Below the pieces are notes generated by a model. The model had not been told where the DNA came from, did not search any database, and worked only from the letters and a program-made list of their open reading frames with translations. This document shows positions 48,274-62,000 of a DNA stretch of 64,000 nucleotides, in pieces (the stretch's first letter is position 1; the number at the start of each line of letters is the position of its first letter). The stretch is from Scedosporium boydii (Eukaryota > Ascomycota > Sordariomycetes > Microascales > Microascaceae), in NCBI GenBank assembly GCA_002221725.1, contig NJFT01000002.1, positions 62,001 through 126,000 on the forward strand, given 5' to 3'. The translations under genes were made by a program, and so were the position numbers.

Positions 48274-51200
48274 ATGTGCAAGCAACAATGTAAACAGCGT
48301 TGCAGTAGCAGATCCAGTGTGTCCAGCTAGTAAGCAGGCGTACGTACGCATACGAGACGATCTCCATGGGCGTACTACATGACATGCCCTCACACCCCAC
48401 ATACTACCTACCGAGGTAGAGACTTTGCTTCCACCGGCGTTCGAGTAGAAAGGTCAGGTTTTGTGACTTTGTCTAGAAGTTATCTTTTAATCATGCATCA
48501 GTCGTATGGTTTGCATGTCCATTCACCCTCCCAAAGCACCCTTAGCATTAAGTGGCTTGCTTGGTCCTTGTGGCATGCTTGGTTTCTTCATATTTTTTCT
48601 GTCTCTTCCGCACGGGGACATGACCTCGGCCATGTTCTCTTGCCAAGATTGACTTCTTCCCACGCATCAGTCGACCATCATGGTCGAATTTCATTTTTCC
48701 TTTGTATTTCATTTTAGAAGGTTACCCGTTATGTCGTAATTCGGTTTTTGTTATTCGGGGGGGGATGGTTAGGAAACGGATAGCGGATGAATGGCTCTCG
48801 GAAGTCAGGGACCTGTGCATAGCGAAGGAGAGAGAGAGAGAGACGAGAAGAATAGGGAAGGGGTAAAAACAAAAAGAATGAGAGCTATGAGGGGATTCCC
48901 TAGCTGAGTATGCATTAGAATTCAACAAAAAGAGAAGGCCAACGTGTTCATCATCTCGGTAACTCCACAGGAGAATATCATCCGAACAGCGGACTTTCCT
49001 CCTCATATTGTATTTCGGCCAGACACAAAAACTCGGAGAAATTGAGACAAATTACAACATTGCATCTAATCCTTAAGAGAGTAAAAATCGTTTCTCATCA
49101 TCATCTGCCGTGACTTGAAGAGTCTGTCTCGCTAGATCTAATTCATGGTACTCTGCCGATGGCGCGTCTCATCGAGAAACAGAAAGAGGATCTCAAGATC
49201 TCATCGAGAAACAAAGACAAGATGGGCCTCAGGTTTGACAACGGGGGAGCAATAACGCTCCATACAGCTCTGGGAAGATGTAGGGGCGGGAAGGTCTCGG
49301 AGACCAAGTGAGTTGTGTGGCTGCATATCAAGAAGAGCTGGGTCTCTGAGCTTGCCTGCCCCGGTAGTGATCCGTCGACTCAGGTAGAACCAAAGACGAT
49401 GATGACTTCCGGCAGCTCTTCATTTGCCGAAGCATAGATTCTCCCTCTTCTCCATTTGGCCTGGGGTAGTATTCCCATGTCTCATTGCTCTGGAACAAGT
49501 CATGAACCCATTTTCCATGTTCGGTAGCACAGAATGAAAAGGCGTCACCTCATACAAAGAAGAGCCCACGTAATACAGACAGGATCGAATCTAGCCGTAA
49601 TCGATAGGACCATCCGGGGGAGTCTTTCGCACTCAAATGAGCAGGTTATCCTCCCTCCGCCGGGCCCCAAAACCAAGACCTCGGTGCTCCGAACTGGCCA
49701 CTTTCGGGTGAGGCTGAGACATATTAGACGGCAAAATCGACATGATGAGCTAGAAGCGAGGACGTGAGTAAGTTGTTTCTTTTGTCGATTTGTTGTCTGA
49801 GATCATTTTGAGGTCTCACATGCTTTTTAGCCTGCCGGGGGCATGGGAGACGACCCGGGGGGGGATACCCATGGGGTCTTGGTTCAAATATCGTGGGTTT
49901 TTCTTTGGGCACCGCGTGAGTGAGTACAGTAAAATGGCCGTAGGCTCGCGTAGAGAATTTTATTTTATTTTTTGATTACAGGTGCCTGTAACCAGTCAGT
50001 CAGTCTTATGTTTCCTTTTTTGGTTTGCCGGGTTTAATGATGAACCCCGGCCAGGTGGCCGTAGCCCAACGTCCCCCGCTCTCTTCGCTTCTGTCTCTAG
50101 TTCTGAGCCTCTGAGGCGTGTATCTCCGGGCAAACTGTGGGCGGAGAGGATCGAGAAACCAGGTTCCGCCGAAGAGACTCTGGGGCATCAGACGGTTTCC
50201 TTGTTTTCAGTTGGGGAAGCAGGAATTTACGAGGGGAAAGCGGGGGAGAAGATGGGACAACCGGCACGCGATTGAGGATCCGGCCGTTGACTCTCGTACG
50301 CAGAAGCTGAATTCTACGTCGATCAATATACGCTAGGCTGAGGTTGACTTACTGACTGCGAGATGACGGGAGATATCTCGCATTAGTCCACGGTAGAGCA
50401 CACGCCCCAGTGAAGCTCCGAACCCGACGAGAAATGAGATGAAGGCGCTGTGGTCGTCTCTCCTCCGCCGTCTCTCTTCTCCCGGCTCCTCACGGCCCAC
50501 GCTCTCCCCCAACTCTGTCTTCACATCTACTCACAACCTCCTCATCTCCCGCTGCCGTCCAGATGTGAGCTGGAGTGGGTATTGACTTGATCTCATGATT
50601 TGGTTTGGTTGGGGGGGGGGAGAGCGCGGCAGGCAACTCAACAATTTCAACTTGCTTTTTCTTCCCTCTCGTCTATTGATTTCCAACCTAAATAGAATTT
50701 ATTGGCTTTTACTTTTCATCTGAAGAGCAGCATGTTGAATCATTCTTGGCCGGCATCGCCTGATGGGGGTTAAGGAAAAAAACTCTGAATAGGACATACA
50801 TCATCTCATAGCTGTAAAAGGAGACATGCAGATGTGCACATCTCGATGCGGCGGGTTGTTAATGCACCTACTTCTCTGCAGATCCTCACACCCACGCATC
50901 CGAGTTGCATCTTGCCTTGTGATGGACTGGGCTGGGCTATTGTCTACACCCACGCCTACGCCCACACCCATTCGGCTTGAATTGGTTACATGCACAGCAC
51001 ATGCTACTTGTCGACAGCGCTCGTTTTAGGGTTCGCTCTCTCCGAAGAAGCTCTCGCCGTGCGTTCCGCGGGCTGCCCGGATAAAAGTCGGCTCCCGGCC
51101 GAGTAGCAGGATCACGGCCGGAGTAACTTCCGAAGCTACGAAGTAGAAAAAGAGGGTAAATCACAAAAAGAGGGTAAAAAGGGCCGTGGGCAGGCTCGTA

Positions 51201-54200
51201 AACCGGTTCGGTGTCGATCTTCCCAAGAGAGTTAGAAGAAGCGAGTGGTGTTGCTTCCGAAAGACCTGACCCAGCTGAACGAAAGCCATTGCGCGGCGTC
51301 GGATTGGCCAAGAAAAAAACTACGAAGTAAGTCGGCAAAAGTGACCCAGGACTTGTTTTTGTGCCTGGCGGTTTTTGACGATGACGGCAATTTTTCAAAA
51401 GCAGAAGGCAGCATTTATTGGAGATGCATGTGCTCCGGTGCGGCAAGGAAGGAGCGTGACGGTCGCCTGTTGGGCTCTTTTCTTGGTCCTGCAAGTGCGG
51501 CTCCGCACGTACATGAGTGGCTTTCCTTTGCCAGCCGATTGTGAGCACCTTCCTTCTTTTATCGGGGAAAAGAAGGAGAAAAAAAGAAAAAAAAGAAAGG
51601 AAAACCGAAAGGGGAAAGAGAAATCCCTGTCCTCTTCGTGCATCAATATTTTCGTCCGTGCATTACTTGTACTTCGGCTGGCAAGACTGGACAGCCTGGT
51701 TGATATTGGCAGGTAACATGGAAGAAAAAGGAAAGAAGAGAAGCCAAAAAAAAGTAGGGCTGTCCTGCATGTTTGATGTTGAGTCCGTACGACGCTGGGC
51801 TCGTGTCTTTAATGCGCGGCATGGACAAGTCTCGATGCCAACAACCGGGCAACTCGTCGGCGTTAGATGATGTCAAGGATATGCACCTGAATTGTTTGTC
51901 TGCAGTTAGCAGTCCTGCTTCATGCGGTCAGCATCAGCATCAGCATAAGTAGCACCAGCGCAAGCACCCGGGAGAGCACTCTGCACCTCAATTGAGCTCT
52001 CCTGCGGAATGTGCGTCGATGCAATTGATCGATTCTTCCCAGCCTCTAGTATTCCTTTGGCCAGGTCTGGCTGACCACCTAACCCTTCAATTGCAGCAGT
52101 CAAGCTCACGAGCGCACCACTGTACTCACACATCCCCCAGTGGGCTAGCCCATGCCTGATGGAGAGTTAATGGGAGAAGGTGTGAACCCTGCAACGGCTC
52201 TTCTCATCCATCGTTCCGAGAACATACCAAACAATCCTGCACTCTCTGCTCGAATTGCTGTAAAGCACATCTCATGATAAATCAATTGATCAATTATGGG
52301 CCCATTTCACAAGGCATTTCCAGGCACGAAGTAGGAAAGAGGACACTGGGATCTCGGGATCTCGACACATACATACGCGAGGGGCTTTACTTTGTAGGGT
52401 AGGCCATGGAAAAAAGCAAGATGCCTCGACCAAGCTGAAAGGGGCGTTCGTACAGGACAGGAGGGGGAAAAAAAGGAATGGACGCCAGGTTTGTTCCGCA
52501 TGTCAATACCTTCCTCGGCGGGCGCGAGATTCAAGTTTTACGAAAGAGATCGGGGATGCTTCCACCCCCCCTCCTTCTCTCCTCTCTCCTCTTCTCCTCT
52601 TCTCCTCATTGTCTCCTCTCTTCTCCCCCCTCCACCTTTTAGTAACCTCATCTCGACACCACTCTATCCACTAGCGTCTGCCCTGTGTTGCTGATGGAAT
52701 GAAATGGATCCCATCCCATCTTCTCTCGAGGGCTTCCACGCCTCTACCCACCCTCCTTCGTACATGGGTCGCTAGACTCGTTCTCCCTGGCTAACGCGCC
52801 CCCAATGCTCTACCGCGCTACACTACCGATGCAGGTGTCCTGTTCGGTACATGAATTTTGATGCTAGCGTCATCTGCTCTGTGTACGAAGAACATTTCGC
52901 AAATTGTTCATCTTCCTCTTTTCTGTTCGTAACCTGCACCCTGACGTGTGGTTCGGTTAAGCATTAACATTTGATGCAAAGGTTTGACACGACTGCGTGA
53001 GATCTGACTGATCTGGAGATTACCTTTTCTCTCTCCTTGATAGGACCGGTCAACCCCCCCTCCTCCATTGACTGTTTCCCTCCTTTCTGTCAGCCAAGAT
53101 AAGGCGGTGGATGGTAGAGGTGTGAACTGATCTGCCAAGTACTGAGTGTCAGAGTCTTGTAATGTATCTCGATGACGACCACACCCCCCCTTCTCCTTCA
53201 ACCTTGGGCCGAAACTGCCTCGTGTACTTCGTAAGAAGGGTTTGGGAAGTACGTAAACTACGAAGTAGATCTTGACATGCTCCGAAGTGAAGCGAGATGG
53301 ACTCTCTGCTCTGGTAAAATGTGGGGTGAGGTCTGGACTGGGGGCAGGAGTATGCCCCTTGCAGACTAGCATCAGATGAACATGCCATTTTTATCCTTCT
53401 CAAGATAGGAGAGCAGGCATTGATCAATGTCTCCCCCTCCTCGTGGATCTCCGCATTACCAAGATTGACGTCCAGTTGGAAAATGTCCATTGTTAATGCG
53501 CTCTTCCTCCTCATGAGAAGAGCGCGGCTAACTATGATGATGATGCACGCTACATTCCTCAAACGACTAGCCTCTTCCATGCCGTTCCTGGTGCTGGTGC
53601 GAACATCGCCTGGCTTCAAAGCTGCTTAATGCAGGCCGCTTGCTGGCTAGTCATACGCTGGGACACCAAAGCAAACTAGGAGAGACCCGATCTCGGGTAA
53701 CGCGCTCGCCTTCCTTTTTCCTTGGGTTCATCTCACCCGTTGACTCCTCCCCCCTTTCCCCTTCTCGCCTTCGCCCTAGAGGCTAGTGGTATACTTTTTG
53801 TAGGCGTGTATGTAATGATACCGCCGGGTCCTTGTGCCGAGCACTTCGCGGAGGACACCGTGAGAAGGAGAGCCCTGGACGCCCACACATGATCCCAGAG
53901 GAAGACGCCACCGCCCGGTTTCGAGCAGCCACCTTGCATCGGATCGGAGTCGATGGTTGCGTTGGTAAGCCTCGCCGCCTCGCGAGCCCTGAGACGTGCA
54001 CCAAGTTATGCCTTTCGCCAAGCCGCCTGGCTTCGTACATCCAGTATTGCATCCTTCAGAGTCGACCCCTAGTGCAAAGCTCTTGGCCTCTTTAGGACGC
54101 TGAAGAGCAACTGTACATAGTGTAAATGGAGGCACGGGCACAGGAAGAGAACATAAGCTCTCCTCGTTCTGGCAACTCCTGCTCCCATATCTCACGGAAC

Positions 54201-56000
54201 TAATTTCTTTCCCAGAGTGCAAGTCCGGGTTTATTCCTCATTGATCACTAGCGGGGAGTCGCGATCCCCGGTGGCGTTTAAGTTTGAGCTATTAGCAAAT
54301 CATCTTAGTCTCCGAGACCCTTCGCCGTCCCATTCCCCAAGCAAGCAAGGGGACAGTGAGTATGTGTACGAAGTATTGATTATTGATGTTGACAATCAAA
54401 TTTCCTCAACGCCTTGAAAAAAAAAGGATTCAAATGTCCTTTCTCAGAGCAAATCGTTTCTGTTACGCAACTATCCGGAACTCTCCTCCCCCACCCTTTA
54501 TATGCCCTCCCCCTTTCCTCTTTTTGATTATGATTTATGCAAATTATTCTTCTCGAAATCTCCGGGCCACAAGTAGGTTTTAGGATCGGCAGTTTTCATT
54601 TCAGGGTTTCAGTTCCACCTAGCTTGACAAGTGCACGGATTGCAGCCTGGGTCCAGAATCCAGATCCAGGAGCTTGGGCATCAAAAGGAGCCTATGGTCC
54701 GTGCATGCCCTGAAAGCAACACTGTATTTACACCTACTTCGTACACATCAATGATGCTTCACAGCCATCACTAGGGTTGCTCTGCAATTTTATATCAATA
54801 TTTGTGCAAGTAAACTTGAAGGCTATTGCCTACTTCGTAGTTATACTACGAGATCACGGTACGCACAGACTGGTGCACAATGTATGGAGTCTATTCAGTT
54901 CTCCATCGAGCACTGGCGCCGGGTAAGGCATGAACTACGAAGTCTGTAGCGCATACTATCCTACACTATTACTCAGAAAATTGGCTAGGCCAGGGCATGT
55001 TTGTCTTTGGGGCTGCGAGGATAGGGATAGCGTAGGGTTGGGGGAAGGGGGGTGAAGGGCAGACGATCTAAGGACCATTGCCCGTTTGGTAGTTGATCCA
55101 CAACGCGTGGACTGGGGAGATCGCGGTTGCATAGTGTAAGCCTTTCAAGCTTTGCACCATCTCCCACGTTGTGTGACTAGTCTGCTATCTCACGAACACA
55201 AAGATCCTCTGCTGATCTTATTAGTGGTACACGATGCAATTTCGACGAACCTTGTTGGCCTGATCCCCTCCTCATCCCTTCCCCCCTCTCTGGCATGGAT
55301 GGGGTATCAAACTTTGGAGATAGGCTAGAGGAGGGGCAATGAAGAGCCTATGTGAAGGTATTCATCTTGGCCTCCGTACCTCTGACTCCTAGAGTAACAT
55401 CTCTATACATGGGACGGACTGTTGATTCTCGCTTCATAACACGGCTCGAGGGTGTTCTGTGCCGTGCCCACATGCCCAATACCGACATCCGAAGTTAAGC
55501 GTCCATCTCACAAGGCAGGCAGAGTTCTCCTCGTTCTGTCCCGTGCAAGGGTACAGCAAGCCACATCCCAAGATCTGGCTGGACTGATTCCCATCCCCAA
55601 CTCCCTCCGTACCATACCATCAACCACCGCATCAGATCTCCGGTTCCCCTGCCGCTGGCTGGTGCACGCAGGTACGGGTAAGAAGCGTATGCGGATACTA
55701 GAGCCCGCTCGCTATCTAACCACCGGTTGCTCTTAGCCATAGTTAGTGGGAAGAGTGAGGAGCGGATCGTGTTGGGTTCAGGGCTAGGCGTCGTGGGTTA
55801 GGTATGGGTTCTCAGGCCGGGCACCTTCTGAGAGTTTGAGTTTAGTGTCGTAGATCGAGTTATATGGGGGGGAGTTAAGCCCATCCGCCTGTGGTTAGAC
55901 GCAATCTAATCTGCGTAGGTTAAGGTGAGGATATCCTTAACTCGACTCGCAAGCTTCTAAATCCTCGCAAGTTGTTGCCAGTTGATGATGATCTCAAAGT
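48274..56000. other. Gene-free stretch, first half of the right arm
   Basis: No reading frame has a recognisable domain, codon bias or splice pattern. Simple sequence: (AG)n at about 48829-48843, ten G at about 50611-50620, CT-rich tract 52570-52640. TACGAAGTA/TACTTCGTA motifs lie at 51137, 51321, 53225, 53259, 54367, 54735 and 54831. TCAATTGA lies at 51988 and 52282. A 20-nt match to the internal part of fungal 5S rRNA lies at 55481-55500 without the rest of the gene. The first several hundred bases are the DBP2 3' flank. Confidence 0.5.
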
Positions 56001-59000
56001 CTGGACCATGGCACGCGATCTCCTGCTCCTTGCTTCGGACGAAATTGGGTGGCGCCGGCCCCGTGTCTCTCAATGATTCTTTTTTTTTTTTTTTTTTCAG
56101 AGCGAAAGCCGGGTGGCTACTTGACTGTCTCTTCCCCACCGCCAGAATGCCAACGAGAGGTGTTCCATGTCGCGACATAGCCGGGCTTAAAGAATCAACT
56201 TCGGGCCTGCCGCGTACTTCTGCGCCCTGTCTCGACTTAGCGGTGGCCTGGTTCTAAAGAAGACTAACCTAGGCCTCCTGGACGTTAATCATCCAAACCG
56301 TCCTCAAGGATTCACCGAATATCGAATGTGTGAGATGAAATCTGAGACATCATGGGAGGCGATCCGCCTTGAGGAGGTGGCTGGTTATTTCATCTCCTTC
56401 TCCTCCCTGTGTGCCCCCAGCCAGTTTTTCGCTGTTTACCGAACTCCCCCAACATGGCCAGGCATCAGTCAGTTCAAGCATTCGTTATAAACATTTGATG
56501 CCAATGTTGGTAAATCCTCCGTAATCGTACACAATTGACACACAGCTCTTGTAAGCGAGAGCTGTACGCCACATCTGAGGTCTGGCCAACAACTCAACAT
56601 GCAAAGTACTTTCCTAATGGCTTAATTCAATGTTTGGCGAGGCGCCGCATAACTGGGATAGGGTTGAGTGAAGATGATCGACGTTTATGAAAACCGATCG
56701 CGGCGATTCCATCGTACGAAGCGAAAGCCCAAATCGTGAACAGGGACGTCGAGGTCTTTCACGTTCTCGCCCCGGAGATGTTTCTCCGGCTACATCTGCA
56801 CACTAGCGAAGAAGGTGGTGTATGTCGCACTGGCTGCCCACCAAAATCCCTGCAGAGTGTGGCCACACCGGTTCAATCTCTATTTCGAAGATTGCAAAGT
56901 AATCTGAGTATGTACATTACCGCATTCGAAGTAGTACTTCGCAGTGTGGTGCTTGGCAGTGCTGTGTGTGCTCCGTATGTGTACTCGAAGCTCAGTGGGA
57001 ATTGGATCGGTGTGTCTGTTGAATGGACCCAGTGACGGGGTGTTACGTCCGTCTGATATCGTTGCAATGACCAATTCGTAATTCACCATCAAATACAATT
57101 CTTACTGCATATTCTCGCATGCCCTCATGCTCGCATGCTCAAGCCGATAGAAAACCAGACCACAACAACCCATTGACCCGATTCATTCCTGCGACTGATT
57201 GTAGACTGATTTTCCTCCCACACCCACAATATAATACCGTACTCTGTATAAGTAATGTACACCACCGCGTACATGCCGCAGAGAGCAATTCATTGCGTCA
57301 TCGAATCCTGATCCTAACCTTCGTTGTGCATGCCAGCCAATCAAAACTAGTACCACGGTCCCGACGAAGGGATCGAGGGCCAATACGACATTAATTTATC
57401 GAAGACCAGGGTGATCGACGTTGGGGGCCACGATCTAAACTAGTAGGAGTAATTTATGCTGGGCCTGGCCTACACTACATGTACCCTTCTGCAGCACCAC
57501 ACTGGTCCGCCTAATAACGGGTTAGCGTATTATACCTCAATACCTGTACCCTACCTCATCCATCAAAGTTTAGTGAAGATGGTGGGACACTCCGAGCACG
57601 GCGACGCAGACAGGCAGCACGAAGTACATGGTACTGCATGGGATCCGGTCAATTGATCGGGGTGATTTGCAGCGGTGGCTGGCCCGCAGTGATATTCAGT
57701 ATTGACCCCGAATTGGATCAATTCGACTGATAAGCGAACCAAGAGAAGCGCTGTCCAGCAGAAAAGACAAAAAGCAGAGCAGGTAATCCCTGATCGCCTG
57801 GATGCAGATGATGTCCCTACGCTACATTACTTCGTACATTGTTACTTGGTAAGCGCTAGCTATGGCCCTACACAAGTAATTAGATTGATCGACCGAATAG
57901 TGCGAACCAAACCACAGCGTCGGAACATTGCTGCCGTGGGATGGTACGTCTGTGATCAGTGCAGCATGAGGCGCTGGTGTGTGTGCTGTGTCTCCTTCTC
58001 CATCGATTCTAGTGTAATACATACGCTTACCTCGTACCTTCAAACTACACTACACTACTTCAGACAGGCACCCGCGTTCGGTAAGGACTGATTAATTATG
58101 TCTTCCGCATCGACGCTATAATTCCGCGTTGCTAGTCTCCCGTGTCCTCGGTAACTGGGCTTAGCGAACGTATCGTTCAGAGTATAGTGCTACACCCTTC
58201 CACCCACCCAAGAAGAATTTGATCGATTGAGCAAGTGGGAATCAGATTGGAGGCGGGGGTGTGTGGTGGGAAAAAAAGAGACAATTAAAGAGCGCAATGG
58301 AAGAATTTTTTTGCGGCACTTTTCCATGAAAAAAGGAACAATGTAACAGTAACGCCGTACGAGGCATGTTTGAATTTTCCATTGCAGAACCAAGAAAATC
58401 TATCATTCGATTCGGGCATGGGAAAACTCTCGGAGGGAATTCATAATGGTGGGGGTTGCAGAGAGGTTGATGTTCTCCAAGTACCTCGCTGGTTCTCGGT
58501 GAAATTCAGCGCGAGCTTATGGACCCTGGATCATTGATATCATCCTAAGATTCTGTTCTCCCGCAAGGCCTATGCGAGCTCGGTTGATTGTAAGCAAAGG
58601 CTAACATACATTAAATATTCTTCTTTTTGGCCAAGCACCTGTTAGTGTAAACTCTGTAAATAAGAAAGTAGTCTGGGCTGGAGCCGCCATCGCCCCCTGC
58701 GCAATTGGCGTGTTCCGATGGTTGAGGTTGCGGAACGATTGATCAATTATTTCAATGACGTCCATCTGGTTGGCCTGCCGCAGCCGTTCGAACAACCGTA
58801 CAGTAGCCGTACAGTAGCGACTCTGCTGCTGGGAAAATTTTCTGCCTCGGAGTAAGAGGTACAAGTATCAATTGATATCCCCTGTACCCTTCTGTAGTGT
58901 ACCCTACACAATCCGCAGGCTGTGAGGACGCCCAAATTTCGCTGTATCTTGTACTTGGACAGACGGGACTGTAGAGAAGCTTGAGGAGTCTTGGAGTCCC

Positions 59001-62000
59001 AAGACTGACAACATTGAACTGTTAGATACTAAGATCGGCGGCAATTGCTATCCTGCAGTTAATATTGAGGAGAAGCCTACGGAGTACGAGTAAACTGCTG
59101 GTATTTGCAACAATTGATCTAATCAATCCAATAAAGGAAATTACAAAATTGCAGCGGATGGGTCTTCAGCGCTGAAGTGGCACTCTTCCGGATCAAGAGG
59201 TCCCGTGATTGATCTCTCCGGGTTTTCTCGCTGTCAGGGTTGTGCTGAGAGTGGATGTCTCCTTGAAGAATTGATATCAACCCAAACCGAGAATGTAACT
59301 CTGTCGGTCAGCCAGATCCAAATTTGGCCCGTCCGCTCGCCCATGGACTGGTCCATATGGCCCATGGGCGGCTGATAAAATGACTTGTTCGAAAGCATAC
59401 CCGAAGGAGTGCCCTGCCCCATGAGAGTGCACGACCTTGACAGGAAACAGCATATTATATGGGACTCCATCATTGATGCCTCACCGTAAGACCCACGGAT
59501 GAATGGTAGCTGCTGGCTCTCTCCGAGTCCAAGAATGAAGCATAACTCGAACTTGTCTTGGTCTCATGATTAGATTTACAAGCACGGAGTATGGACTTGC
59601 TGGTCTGTTAGCGTCAGGCACGCTCTGCTGCTCCAGTTGAAGAAAAGCGGAGACGTACAGCAGAAAAGCCAGAGGGCTTCCACCCCAACTCTACACTAGG
59701 GCAGTATTACGTATAATAAGCTTCTGGATTGTTTGTGTGACTGTTCTAGACTGCGTCCTTGCGTGAGGTCCCGCCATCCTCGCTGGAAATGCCGCCAAAG
59801 TCGGCGCATCCTGCGTTCCTGCCGACCGAGGCCGATCGTGGATGATGAGCAATGTTCATCAACGATCGGCTCTTGGTTTGTTTTTTCTTTCCTTCTTTTC
59901 CCGGCAGAAAATTGCCAATGATCAGGTGCAAGTGAAGAAACTCAACAGCGTGCAGGAGCAATTTCAATTTCTGTGGCCTGGAGACTCTGCATGCTGGGTG
60001 TGGGTGGTCAGTCTCCCCTGCTCCCCTGCGGCCAAGCCCAAGCATCATTGGTGGTTTATAGACACACCAGGTCTTGGCTCAGTTGAGTCCCCTCCACGCC
60101 CCTGTTCCCCCCAATGCTTCCCCCCACCAGGAGTGAAGCGCAAGACGAAGTATCCTTGCAAGAACACAAAAGTGTTTTCCTGCCTGGCAGAAGAGGAAAT
60201 TACTGGATGGGGCCTACAAGTACTCTGTACAGTCTAGTCGGTCTGGGGAATGACACTGCGCCAGCCATGCATTTGCCTATACTAAAGTGATCGTCTCCAG
60301 GGTATAAACCCTCATGATTTCATCAACATGCAGTCGAAGACGTACGAAGTGCAACGCAGCGGACTACGAAGTAGTTATGACGGATGAGCTTGATTGATAC
60401 GTCCCTCGTACTTCTTCGGCGGCACAAATATATTCCTGCAAGGGCCTGCCTCCGTCGAAGACCACCACGTTGCCAGCGACATCAAATCCGGAAGCTGGTT
60501 CTTTCTTGGAAAAAAAAGAAAGGAAAAACCAAATCTTAGCAGCATTCTGGACCTCCTTGGGCCTGGGCCAACCCATCATCCTGAGGAAAGTGGGTTGATC
60601 CATGTTACCCAAAGGACACAGCTGCATGGGTCCGGTCAATCACATTCTCCGAGTCCGCTTAACTGTGAGGGTGTCCCAATATGAGGGACTGAAACTTCGG
60701 GCCTTAAGGTTTAGGCTGGATGGCGCGAGGATGATTTACAGATGACCAGATGAGGATGAGAGCGCATCTTTTGTGTTGTATTCTGATCTTCTCCTTATAG
60801 GGGTTAGTCGGAAACCGGCTTTTAGCGTAAGGAGTAAGTTCAATTAGCACCACCAGACCCGGTATTGTTACGGAGTACGAAGGAGGCAGTAGTTATGCAG
60901 TTTTAAGGACACGCTATATTTCCAGAGCCCCGGTCGACTCCAACGCAGGAGGCATCACCCTGGCTCTGTGCCTAACTTCTTTCCGGCTCCGCGCACTATT
61001 CCACAACAAAGGAAGGACCCTGAATCCTGGGCGGCCATTTGATTTCACTTGGTATGATTTTGGTCGTCACATTGCTACTCTTTCGGTCCACTCCTGCAGA
61101 TCTATGACGCTGGATATACTACGAAGTAGCAGTTTACCTCGATGTAAAAAGCACAAATGTTCCCGTACCAGAAAACCATGAGCCGACGGGTAACTAGCAG
61201 GACTACGAAGTACTGAGGAGACATACTTTGTAGAGAGGTAGGATATGGGGCGAAGTAAGAACTCTGTCTGAAGTACGATGCAAGATCCAGTGTCAGGGAG
61301 ACACACCGATGTCTCGTCTTGGTACGTGAGAACGCCAGGTGTCCTTGCATGGAACGTCCGAGATCCATGTTTTCTTCGCAGCTAGCGCTCGTAGCTCTCC
61401 CGTCCTTGCCACTCTTTTTTCGATTGAACTTGCTTATTCCAATCGTGGAGAGGCTTACGGAGTAGTGTGCACTCTATCTCACAGATGCCCCTTGTCTAGG
61501 AGAGTTGGTGGAACAATCCCCAGAACCCAAGTAGTTTGCGATCGGTGTGCGCTAAAAACCCGATCCAACTCCGCACTAACCTTCCTGGGATTGATGCTTG
61601 GATCAACGGTGAAATTTGGTCGTGCAGTGGTTGGCCTGGTCGACCAACTTGACTGACCAATTGGTGAATGATCTGAGACCGCGAGGCTTCGGACAGGGCG
61701 ACGATTAACCAAGATCTTCAATTGTTCATCATTGAGAAGTTGGGGGGAGGGGGAGGTGAGGGAGATGGTACGCGACGATGATTATACGAGATGACCTCAC
61801 ACCGCTGGCTGGCAATACCGGCATCGCGCACTGGAAATGAGCATGGGTGCGTCGGCTTTCGGTTCGGTATAAATCGGTTCATTCACGATTGCTCGGGATC
61901 AACCATCACAATTTCCTCACCTTTCTTATCGGAATTAGGTATAATTGTACTTACGAGATTTTATGTAATACCGCCTTGGATTGTTTGTAACGATGAGTTG

